12,856 bases of DNA. It comes from QHWK01 sp035259385 (GTDB lineage Bacteria > Acidobacteriota > Vicinamibacteria > Vicinamibacterales > CAVVIG01). The notes under the pieces are model-generated. The model saw nothing but the letters and a program-made list of their open reading frames with translations. It was not told where the DNA came from and made no database searches. Shown piece by piece: positions 1 through 5,883 of this stretch; the first letter of the stretch is position 1, and every line of letters begins with the position of its first letter. The stretch is from NCBI GenBank assembly GCA_035259385.1, contig DATFWL010000546.1, positions 1-12,856 on the forward strand. Direction: 5' to 3'. The translations under genes and the position numbers were made by a program.

Positions 1-752
1 ATGTCGGGACGCGCCGGCAGCTGCCGCTGCGGGATCGATCCGAAGTTCTTCTCGGCGAGCTTCATGACTTCGTCGACGGTCGCGTCGCCGGTGACCACCA
101 GCACGGCGTTGTTCGGCGCGTAGTAGGTTTCGAAGAACTGCTTCACGTCGTCGAGCGTCGCCGCCTGGAGATCGGAGAGATCGCCGTAGAAGTTGTGCGC
201 GTTGTACCAGTTGGTGTTCGCCTTCTGCGGCAGGCCGAGCCACTCGAACGCGCCGTACGGCTGGTTCAGCACGTTGACCCGGACTTCCTCGCTCACGACG
301 TCCTGCTGGTTCTTCAGGTTCTCCGGCGTGATCTTCAGCGACCGCATGCGGTCGGCCTCGAGCCAGATCGCGAGCTCGAGCGCGTTCGACGGCATCACCT
401 CGAAGTAGTTGGTGTGGTCGAACCTGGTCGAGCCGTTCAGCACGCCGCCGTTCTCGTTGACGATGCGGACGTGCTCGAACTTGGCGACGTGCTCGGAGCC
501 CTGGAACATCAGGTGCTCGAACAGGTGCGCGAAGCCGGTCCGGTTGCGCGGCTCGATCCGGAATCCGATCCGGTACATGACCTCGACGACCACGACCGGC
601 GCGGCGTGGTTCTCGCTGACGACGACGCGGAGCCCGTTCGGCAGCTTGCGGTAGACGACCGGTACCGAGAAGCTCTGGGCCGATGCCGCTGTCGCACCGG
701 CGACGAGCGACATCACGAGAGCGAAGCAGCGCATGGCGCGTGTGTGCAGCAT
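1..752 (-). CDS. M16 family zinc metallopeptidase (insulinase/pitrilysin type), N-terminal part
   Basis: The gene runs off the left edge, leaving 250 residues of the N-terminal half. Residues 1-26 look like a Sec signal peptide (basic start, hydrophobic LVMSLVAGATA, then ASA-Q as a likely cleavage site), so the enzyme is probably periplasmic or secreted. The inverted zinc motif HxxEH is present as HLFEH (H76, E79, H80), preceded by the family's TGFAH context. The third zinc ligand is probably E156 in the DVVSEEVR stretch, 77 residues after E79 as in the family. The block around NYFEVMPSNALELAIWLEADRM is also typical of M16. Family members cleave peptides, often as a pair of catalytic and inactive halves or subunits; this half is the catalytic type. 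The start is taken at 752; a second in-frame ATG at 734 would also keep the signal peptide. It begins 19 bases after the mscS-like stop, so co-transcription is likely. The physiological substrate cannot be inferred. Confidence 0.93.
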   Translation of the reverse strand, partial: MLHTRAMRCFALVMSLVAGATAASAQSFSVPVVYRKLPNGLRVVVSENHAAPVVVVEVMYRIGFRIEPRNRTGFAHLFEHLMFQGSEHVAKFEHVRIVNENGGVLNGSTRFDHTNYFEVMPSNALELAIWLEADRMRSLKITPENLKNQQDVVSEEVRVNVLNQPYGAFEWLGLPQKANTNWYNAHNFYGDLSDLQAATLDDVKQFFETYYAPNNAVLVVTGDATVDEVMKLAEKNFGSIPQRQLPARPD

Positions 753-771
753 AAGCGTCTTAGACGAACAT

Positions 772-1836
772 TCAGCCGTAAGGTTTGATACCGCGGCCGA
801 CGAAAGCGCTCATCAGACGGCGTCGCAGCTCGTTGGCGACCTTACCCTGGTTGAGCGGCTGCGTGCGGAATTTCGCGCGGATCGTGGCCACGCCGTCGGC
901 AAGCGATTCGACGCCGGTCACCTCGAGCGGCGCCTGGAGCACCGCGCCCCAGGCCGGATCCTTCTCCATCGTCGCACCGACCTCGCGCATCGTGCCGATG
1001 ACGCGGTCGATGTTTTCGTGGTAGGCGACCCCCATATCCACGATTGCGTAGGCGTACTGCTTGCTGAGGTTCGCCAGTGTCGTGATCGTCCCATTTGGGA
1101 ACACTTGCACCGCCCCTTCGCCGTCGCGCAACACGATCGTCCGGAGGTTGATCTGCTCCACTGTGCCGCCTACCCCGTTGATCCGGGCGACGTCGCCGAT
1201 GCGCACCTGGTCCTCGAGAATCAGGAAGAACCCGGAAATGACGTCGCGCACCAGGTTCTGGGCGCCGAACCCGATCGCCAGCCCGGCGATGCCGGCCCCG
1301 GTCAGGATCGGCAGGACGTCGATCGACAGCTCGCGCAGCAGCATCAGGATGACGACGAAGCCGACCGTCGCAGTGACGAGGCTGGTCAGGATGCCGCCGA
1401 GGGTCGCGGCACGGCGCTGCCATTCGAAGTCAGTGGTGGCGTGGCGACGAGCCAGCTTGAGCTGGAGGTTCTCGATCGCGAGGTTCGCCCCCCTCGTCAC
1501 GACGAAGGCAACGACGAGGATGATCGCGATATTCACGCCGTGCACGAGCAGCCAGTGCACGAACTGCCGCGGATTCCAGGTCGGCTCATTGACGCCGAAT
1601 CGTTCGAGCGCGAGCGAGATGCTGGCGAGCGCCGCAATGCTGTAAGCGAGTGCCGTCAGCGCGCGCATCATCTGGCGGGCGCGCGCGTGCACGGCCTCGC
1701 GATTCTCCGATCCGACGACTTCGAGCGTCGTCAGCAGCCGGTGCACCAGCCACCCCGCCAGGCGCACGATCACATAGGCGGCCACGAACGCGGCGACAGC
1801 GGCGATGACGCGAGGGTAGTAGACGACCGGCATCAT
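772..1836 (-). CDS. MscS-family mechanosensitive ion channel
   Basis: This 354-residue protein is an inner-membrane channel expected to open under membrane tension and release solutes on hypo-osmotic shock. Hydrophobic segments lie near residues 7-30, 58-77, 98-115, 146-168 and 175-200. The last is the pore helix, with the small-residue pattern TGAGIAGLAIGFGAQNLVRD that the family uses for tight helix packing. It is followed by the beta domain motif GFFLILEDQVRIGD, then VFPNGTI near residue 245, and a C-terminal alpha/beta domain. The protein is somewhat longer than E. coli MscS (286 residues) because of extra N-terminal membrane segments. Two ATG codons are adjacent (1836 and 1833), and no clear Shine-Dalgarno sequence precedes them. 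It lies 22 bases downstream of pyruvate kinase and 19 bases upstream of the M16 peptidase, probably in one transcript. The family call is secure; the exact subfamily and gating ion are not. Confidence 0.95.
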   Translation of the reverse strand: MMPVVYYPRVIAAVAAFVAAYVIVRLAGWLVHRLLTTLEVVGSENREAVHARARQMMRALTALAYSIAALASISLALERFGVNEPTWNPRQFVHWLLVHGVNIAIILVVAFVVTRGANLAIENLQLKLARRHATTDFEWQRRAATLGGILTSLVTATVGFVVILMLLRELSIDVLPILTGAGIAGLAIGFGAQNLVRDVISGFFLILEDQVRIGDVARINGVGGTVEQINLRTIVLRDGEGAVQVFPNGTITTLANLSKQYAYAIVDMGVAYHENIDRVIGTMREVGATMEKDPAWGAVLQAPLEVTGVESLADGVATIRAKFRTQPLNQGKVANELRRRLMSAFVGRGIKPYG

Positions 1837-1858
1837 GCGACGAGGTGAGGGATGTCCA

Positions 1859-3280
1859 TCAGAGGCGCTTGATTCTCAGGTAGTTCGCATCGTCGCGCGT
1901 CAGATCGGGGTTGATGCTGACCACGACGACGGCGGCGCCCGACGGCACGAGGCCGCGGGCGACCAGCTGCTCGCCGACGAGACGGCCGGCGGACTCGGCA
2001 TGCTCGGTGATGTCGACGCTCACCGGGGTGACGCCCCAGTAGATGGTGAGCTGCCTCGCGGTGTCGTCGCGATTCGTGATCGCGAAGATCGGAACGCGCG
2101 GACGCAGCGCCGACAGACGCCGCGCGGTGCCGCCGCTCCGCGTCACCGCGACGATGGCGTGGGCATCGCCGCGGTTGGCGAGCGTGACGGCAGCCTCGCA
2201 GAGCGCCTGCGCGTGATCCTGCGGCCGTCCTTCGTGGCGCCGTCCGCGCACGTCGATCTCGAAGCACGATTCGGCGTCGCGAATGATCGCGTCCAGGGTG
2301 AGCACGGCACGCGCGGGGTACAGACCTGCCGCGGTCTCGCCGGCGAGCATGATCGCGTCGACGCCGTCCTCGACGGCGTTCGCGGCATCGTTCACTTCCG
2401 CACGCGTCGGCCGCGCTTCGGTGGTCATCGACTCGAGCACCTGGGTGGCGACGATCACCGGTGTGCCGCTGCGGCGGGCAGCGAGGGTGATTTCCTTCTG
2501 GGCCCGCGGGACCCGTTCGAGCGGCATCTCGAGGCCGAGGTCGCCGCGCGCGACCATCACCGCGTCGCTCACCTCGAGGATCTCGTCGAGATGATCCAGC
2601 GCCTGCGGCCGTTCCAGCTTCGCGACGATCGGGACGTCGCTGTTGCCGGCCTCGACGGTCAGCTGGCGCGCCTGCCGGAGATCGGCGGCGGTCTGCACGA
2701 AGCTGACCGCGATCATGTCGACGCCGAGCGACAGGCCGAAGCGCAGATCGTCGGCGTCCTTCGCGGTGATCGCGGAGGCGGGCAGCGGCACGCCGGGCGC
2801 GTTGATGCCCTTGTGCTCGCCAATCTCGCCGCCTTCGGTCACGGTCGTCTCGATCGCGGTGCCGTCGGTCGAGTCGACGCGGAGCTCGATGTAGCCGTCG
2901 GCGAGCAGCAGCCGGTCGCCTGGGCGAACGGCGTGCGCGAGGCCGGCAAAAGTCGTCGACACCCGTCCGGGCACGCCGAGGGAGTCGCCGGTCACGATCG
3001 TCAGCCGCTCACCCGCCTTGACCGGGACCGGCGTGCCGTCCTTGTTGCGCCCGGTGCGGATTTTCGGTCCGCTCAGGTCCTGCAGGATCGCCACGTGCCG
3101 CCGGGCTCGCCGGGCGGCGGCGCGCACGCGCGCGAACGTTTCGCCCTGCGTCTGCTGGGTGCCATGGGAGAAGTTGAGACGGAAGATATCGGTGCCCGCC
3201 GCGATCAGCGCGTCGAGCATCTCGTCCGATCCGCTCGCGGGCCCTACCGTCGCGATGATTTTCGTATGCCTCGTGGTCAT
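1859..3280 (-). CDS. pyk: pyruvate kinase
   Basis: The last ATP-yielding step of glycolysis: phosphoenolpyruvate plus ADP gives pyruvate plus ATP, in the cytoplasm. The 473-residue length matches bacterial type enzymes. Visible motifs in order are KIIATVGPAS at 7-16; RLNFSHG at 34-40 (R34 for phosphoenolpyruvate, N36 and S38 for the monovalent cation); LQDLSGPKIRTG near 66-77; a B domain from about 78 to 165; the active-site lysine K221 in AKLERPQAL with metal ligand E223; ARGDLGLE around D247; ATQVLESM with T279; and PTRAEVNDAANAVEDGVDA at 291-309. The C-terminus LRIKRL is the usual ending. The signature here reads KLE and ATQVLESM where KIE and ATQMLESM are commoner; these are conservative changes. 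The start ATG at 3280 precedes TTRHTKI directly; no strong ribosome site is visible. It is the first gene of a probable three-gene minus-strand run and is divergent from the methyltransferase. Confidence 0.98.
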   Translation of the reverse strand: MTTRHTKIIATVGPASGSDEMLDALIAAGTDIFRLNFSHGTQQTQGETFARVRAAARRARRHVAILQDLSGPKIRTGRNKDGTPVPVKAGERLTIVTGDSLGVPGRVSTTFAGLAHAVRPGDRLLLADGYIELRVDSTDGTAIETTVTEGGEIGEHKGINAPGVPLPASAITAKDADDLRFGLSLGVDMIAVSFVQTAADLRQARQLTVEAGNSDVPIVAKLERPQALDHLDEILEVSDAVMVARGDLGLEMPLERVPRAQKEITLAARRSGTPVIVATQVLESMTTEARPTRAEVNDAANAVEDGVDAIMLAGETAAGLYPARAVLTLDAIIRDAESCFEIDVRGRRHEGRPQDHAQALCEAAVTLANRGDAHAIVAVTRSGGTARRLSALRPRVPIFAITNRDDTARQLTIYWGVTPVSVDITEHAESAGRLVGEQLVARGLVPSGAAVVVVSINPDLTRDDANYLRIKRL

Positions 3281-3363
3281 GACGTTCGTCGCACGTGTCT
3301 ACCGCAGATCGATGACGTCTCCGTATCTGCGTCCCTGCTCACTTCTGACTAGAATATCGCGCG
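3281..3363. promoter_or_regulatory. divergent intergenic region, candidate promoters for pyk and the O-methyltransferase
   Basis: This 83-base gap lies between two divergent genes, so it should hold promoters for both. On the plus strand TAGAAT at 3350-3355 matches five of six bases of the -10 consensus and sits 8 bases before the methyltransferase ATG, which would make that message leaderless or nearly so. An in-frame TGA at 3346-3348 rules out a longer methyltransferase. An inverted repeat GCAGAT (3304-3309)/ATCTGC (3325-3330) flanks a GACGTC palindrome at 3314-3319 and could be an operator. No convincing -35 box was seen on either strand. The promoter roles are inference from position. Confidence 0.4.
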
Positions 3364-4014
3364 ATGGGACGAATCGTGCCAGACGCGATCGAGCGGTATC
3401 TGGCCGGCCTGAACCGGTCCGGCAGCGACGTGCTCGACGCGATCGCGCGCGGCAACGAGCAGCGCGGGCTGCCGCTCGTCGACGCCGAAGTCGGCGCTCT
3501 GCTGCGGGTGCTGGCGATCACCGTGAACGCCTCGCGGATTCTCGAGATCGGTACCGCAATCGGGTATTCGGGGATCTGGCTCGCCGCGGCGCTGCCGCCG
3601 GACGGGATGCTGATCACCATGGAGATGAGCGAGGAGCGGGCGGGCGAGGCGCGGGAGAACTTCGCCCGGGCCGGGCTCGCCAGCCGCGTGTCGGTGCTCG
3701 TCGGCGACGCGCAGCTGAAGCTGGCAAAGGTGTCAGGGCCGTTCGATCTCATCTTCCAGGATGGCGACAAGCAGCTCTATACCCCGATGCTCGACCGGCT
3801 CGTCGCGCTGCTGCGTCCGCGCGGCCTGCTCGTCACCGACAACGTGCTCTGGGACGGCGAGGTCGCACCAGGATTCGTCGAGGTGCCGAAGCGCTCGCCC
3901 GAGGAAACGCGCGCGATCGCCGAGTATAACCAGCGCGTCGCGGCGCACCCGCACCTGCTGACGTCGATCGTGCCGCTGCGCGACGGCGTGTCGATTGCGG
4001 TGAAGAAACCATGA
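3364..4014 (+). CDS. SAM-dependent O-methyltransferase, caffeoyl-CoA OMT / TrmR (YrrM) type
   Basis: This 216-residue class I methyltransferase has the shape of methyltransferase family 3. Motif I is ILEIGTAIGYSGIWLA at 59-74 for S-adenosylmethionine. The acidic residue after strand beta-2 lies in TMEMSEE (near 85-91), and GDAQLKL at 114-120 is the next SAM-side motif. Divalent-metal ligands typical of the family are visible as D133 in IFQDGDKQLY and as D159-N160 in VTDNVLWDGEV. Relatives act on catechols, caffeoyl-CoA, antibiotics or, for B. subtilis TrmR, 5-hydroxyuridine in tRNA wobble position 34; the sequence alone does not choose among them, though bacterial housekeeping members of this length are often TrmR-like. 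The ATG at 3364 is the first possible start after an in-frame stop at 3346. It heads a plus-strand run with the 50-residue protein 7 bases downstream and the amidase after that. Confidence 0.9.
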   Translation: MGRIVPDAIERYLAGLNRSGSDVLDAIARGNEQRGLPLVDAEVGALLRVLAITVNASRILEIGTAIGYSGIWLAAALPPDGMLITMEMSEERAGEARENFARAGLASRVSVLVGDAQLKLAKVSGPFDLIFQDGDKQLYTPMLDRLVALLRPRGLLVTDNVLWDGEVAPGFVEVPKRSPEETRAIAEYNQRVAAHPHLLTSIVPLRDGVSIAVKKP

Positions 4015-4021
4015 GGCAACG

Positions 4022-4174
4022 ATGACGATCGACGCGTGGCTGAAGGCGGCGATCGCCGACGCGGAGCAGCGCGGCCTTGCTGAACTGAAACCGATGCTCG
4101 AGGCGCTCGCGCGCGCGACCGCTGCACTTCGCGCGGCCGACTTCAACGACCGCGCCGATGCCGGGCGGGGCTAG
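4022..4174 (+). CDS. small hypothetical protein (50 aa), possible partner of the downstream amidase
   Basis: Reading from ATG 4022 gives 50 residues starting MTIDAWLKAAIADAEQRG and ending NDRADAGRG before TAG. The sequence looks like two amphipathic helices (about 3-17 and 20-39, the second rich in Ala, Leu and Arg) separated by a short turn at RGLAELKP, with a polar tail. A GAGG ribosome site at 4013-4016 overlaps the methyltransferase stop and lies 5 bases before the ATG, and codon use is as G/C-biased as in its neighbours, so I regard it as real. It sits immediately before an amidase-signature gene. Some amidase-fold enzymes use a small helical partner (GatC with GatA, AtzG with AtzE), so a chaperone or subunit role is conceivable. 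That is inference from position, size and predicted helicity; I do not recognise a named family. Confidence 0.62.
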   Translation: MTIDAWLKAAIADAEQRGLAELKPMLEALARATAALRAADFNDRADAGRG

Positions 4175-4202
4175 GGGCTGGGGGCTGGGGGCTGGGGGCT
4201 AG
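4171..4202 (+). repeat. 7-bp tandem repeat CTGGGGG, potential G-quadruplex
   Basis: One diverged unit (CTAGGGG, 4171-4177) is followed by three exact CTGGGGG units (4178-4184, 4185-4191, 4192-4198) and a closing CTAG. The plus strand therefore has four runs of four or five G separated by 2-base CT loops, which fits the canonical intramolecular G-quadruplex pattern. The repeat contains the stop codon of the small gene (TAG at 4172-4174) and ends 5 bases before the amidase ATG at 4208, so it occupies the amidase translation-initiation region. Repeat number may vary by slippage. Folding and any regulatory effect are inferred. Confidence 0.85.
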
Positions 4203-4207
4203 CCGAG

Positions 4208-5575
4208 ATGCTGACCATCGAAGAGTTCGGCCGGCGCTTGCGCGCGCGGGAGATCACGTCGGCGCAGATCACCGACGAGTGCCTCGCGCGCATCGACGCC
4301 GACAATCCCCGCCTGAATGCGTTCATCCGCATCACTGGAGACGAGGCGAGGCACCAGGCGCGCGAGGCCGACCGGGAGATCGCTGCCGGGCGCGATCGCG
4401 GTCCGCTGCACGGGGTCCCGATCTCCATCAAGGATCTGCTCGACGTGCGTGGGATGCCGACGACGGCGGCCTCGCGAGTGCGCGACGGTCACCTCGCGGC
4501 GCGCGACGCCACGTCGATCGCGCACCTGCGCCAGGCCGGCGCGGTGTTCGTCGGCAAGACCAATCTGCACGAGTTCGCGTTCGGTACGACCAACGAGGAC
4601 TCGGCGTTCGGGCCGGCTCGCAATCCGCACGACCCCGCCCGATCGCCTGGCGGATCCAGCGGCGGTTCGGGCGCCAGCGTGGCAGCCGGCATGGCGCTCG
4701 CGACGATCGGCACCGATACCGGCGGCTCCATCCGGATTCCCGCCGCCGCCTGCGGCATCGTCGGCCTGAAGCCGTCGTTCGGCGACGTCTCCACCGAGGG
4801 CGTCGTGCCGCTGTCGCGAACGCTGGATCACATCGGCCCGCTCACGCAGACGGTCGCCGATGCCAGCCTCGTCTATCACGCGCTGCTCGGCGACGCGCAC
4901 GCGATGCCGCCGGCGCCGCTGCCGCACCACTCGGTGCGCCTCGCGATCCCACGCCGGTACTTTCTCGATGTGCTCGACGATGACGTGCGGGCGCGATTCG
5001 ACGAAGCCGTGACGCGGCTTCGCGACGCGGGCGTGCACGTCGACGAGATCGACATTCACCACACCGCCGACATCGCACCGGTGTACCTGCACATCGTGCT
5101 CGCTGACGCGGCGGCATATCACGGGGCGACGCTGGACGCGATGCCCGAGCGCTACACGGCGAACGTGCGCATCCGTCTCGAGATGGGACGCTACATCCTG
5201 GCCGAGGACTACGTGCGGGCGCTCGCGGGCCGCGAGGTGCTGCGGCGGGAGGTCGACGCGGCGCTCGCGCAGCACGACGCGCTGATTCTGCCGACGCTGC
5301 CGATTCCGGCGCCGGCGATCGGCGCGTCCACCGTCGCGGTCGGCTCGCGGACTGAACCGGTGCGCAACATCATGTTGCGGCTGACGCAGCCGTTCAACCT
5401 CACCGGCCATCCGGCCATTTCGATCCCGTCGGGACAGACATCGGCCGGGCTGCCGTGCGCGGTTCAGCTCGTCGGCGGCCGGATGCAGACCGACGCGCTG
5501 TTGAAGGTCGCCCTCGCCTGCGAGGCTCAGATCACTCCAGGGCCAGTTCCGCGCTCGGGAAAGGTCGGCGGCTGA
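4208..5575 (+). CDS. amidase-signature family hydrolase (GatA/AtzE-like amidase)
   Basis: This 455-residue protein carries a complete amidase-signature core. The catalytic lysine is K75 in HGVPISIKDLLDVRG. The glycine/serine loop RSPGGSSGGSGAS holds the cis-serine S150, and GTDTGGSIRIPAAACG holds the nucleophile S174, 24 residues further on as in GatA. Other family blocks are GAVFVGKTNLHEFAFG at 111-126 and FNLTGHPAISIPSG near the C-terminus. Such enzymes hydrolyse amides or transfer ammonia from glutamine; GatA itself needs GatB and GatC, and neither is seen here, so a stand-alone amidase, possibly with the small protein at 4022, is more likely. The substrate is unknown. The ATG at 4208 gives the usual N-terminus (LTIEEFGRRLRAREITSAQI); no classical ribosome site precedes it, only the G-rich repeat. 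Its last 49 bases overlap the convergent proline-rich frame. Confidence 0.93.
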   Translation: MLTIEEFGRRLRAREITSAQITDECLARIDADNPRLNAFIRITGDEARHQAREADREIAAGRDRGPLHGVPISIKDLLDVRGMPTTAASRVRDGHLAARDATSIAHLRQAGAVFVGKTNLHEFAFGTTNEDSAFGPARNPHDPARSPGGSSGGSGASVAAGMALATIGTDTGGSIRIPAAACGIVGLKPSFGDVSTEGVVPLSRTLDHIGPLTQTVADASLVYHALLGDAHAMPPAPLPHHSVRLAIPRRYFLDVLDDDVRARFDEAVTRLRDAGVHVDEIDIHHTADIAPVYLHIVLADAAAYHGATLDAMPERYTANVRIRLEMGRYILAEDYVRALAGREVLRREVDAALAQHDALILPTLPIPAPAIGASTVAVGSRTEPVRNIMLRLTQPFNLTGHPAISIPSGQTSAGLPCAVQLVGGRMQTDALLKVALACEAQITPGPVPRSGKVGG

Positions 5576-5694
5576 ACGTCAGGCGGCCCGGGTGGCGGAA
5601 TGTCCGGCGGCGGCACCGGCTTGATGTCCGGCGGCGGCCGGTCGATCGGATCCGGCGGCCGCGGGATGTCGGGCTTCGTTGGTTGCTCGATCAT
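5527..5694 (-). CDS. proline-rich microprotein (55 aa), function unknown
   Basis: From the ATG at 5694 this frame encodes 55 residues, of which 22 are proline (40%). The middle repeats a P-D-[I/V] pattern: KPDIP, PPPDIK, PPPDIPPP, GPPDVQPP. There is no signal peptide, membrane segment or cysteine, and the chain should be extended or polyproline-like. I favour the ATG at 5694 over a longer upstream frame because the upstream 58 codons read through the CGCAGAG repeat at 5764-5849. No strong ribosome site is visible. The 3' end overlaps the last 49 bases of the convergent amidase, so one of the two could be wrongly bounded; the amidase is the safer call. Small proline-rich hypothetical proteins of this type occur in other bacteria, but I cannot name a family or function, and a spurious frame in G/C-rich DNA is possible. 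Confidence 0.4.
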   Translation of the reverse strand: MIEQPTKPDIPRPPDPIDRPPPDIKPVPPPDIPPPGPPDVQPPTFPERGTGPGVI

Positions 5695-5763
5695 GCGGGT
5701 CAGCCGTGCAACATCGCTGCCTGGCGCGGCCAATCCTCCTGAGGTGCGGGAACCCCAGCAGGC

Positions 5764-5849
5764 AAGCAACCGCAGAGAACGCGGAGAACGTCGAGATTTC
5801 ATTCGCAACAAGGGAATCTCTGCGCTCTCTGCGTCCTCTGCGGTTGCTT
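5764..5849. repeat. imperfect long hairpin with 9-bp periodicity (CGCAGAGAA-type element)
   Basis: A perfect 14-bp inverted pair, AAGCAACCGCAGAG (5764-5777) and its complement (5836-5849), continues inward with about five mismatches until the arms are nearly 40 bases each around a short loop near 5803-5810. Each arm is itself built from roughly 9-base units: CGCAGAGAA, CGCGGAGAA, CGTCGAGAT on the left, and CTCTGCGCT, CTCTGCGTC, CTCTGCGGT on the right. It lies between the end of the mutS-like gene and the start of the proline-rich gene. It is probably a dispersed intergenic element; on the plus strand it is followed by TTTT (5848-5851), so it might also act as a terminator. The element type and role are inferred. 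Confidence 0.8.
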
Positions 5850-5883
5850 TTCCGATCGGGTGAGCCATATCGCGGGAGGAATT

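Noticed and set aside
733..3352. Long plus-strand open frames (about 370 and 505 codons) opposite mscS and pyk
   Set aside because: They are antisense shadows of well-recognised genes in G/C-rich DNA. The products are rich in Arg, Asp and His with no domain, whereas the minus-strand frames carry full family motifs.
4199..5410. A 403-codon minus-strand frame opposite the amidase
   Set aside because: It is an antisense shadow; the plus frame has the full Ser-cisSer-Lys triad.
4208..5575. Calling the amidase GatA of the tRNA-dependent amidotransferase
   Set aside because: No gatB or recognisable gatC is adjacent, and the triad is shared by the whole amidase family, so only the family is claimed.
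5764..5849. CRISPR array
   Set aside because: The units are about 9 bases, tandem without spacers, and arranged as two inverted arms; there are no cas genes in the window.
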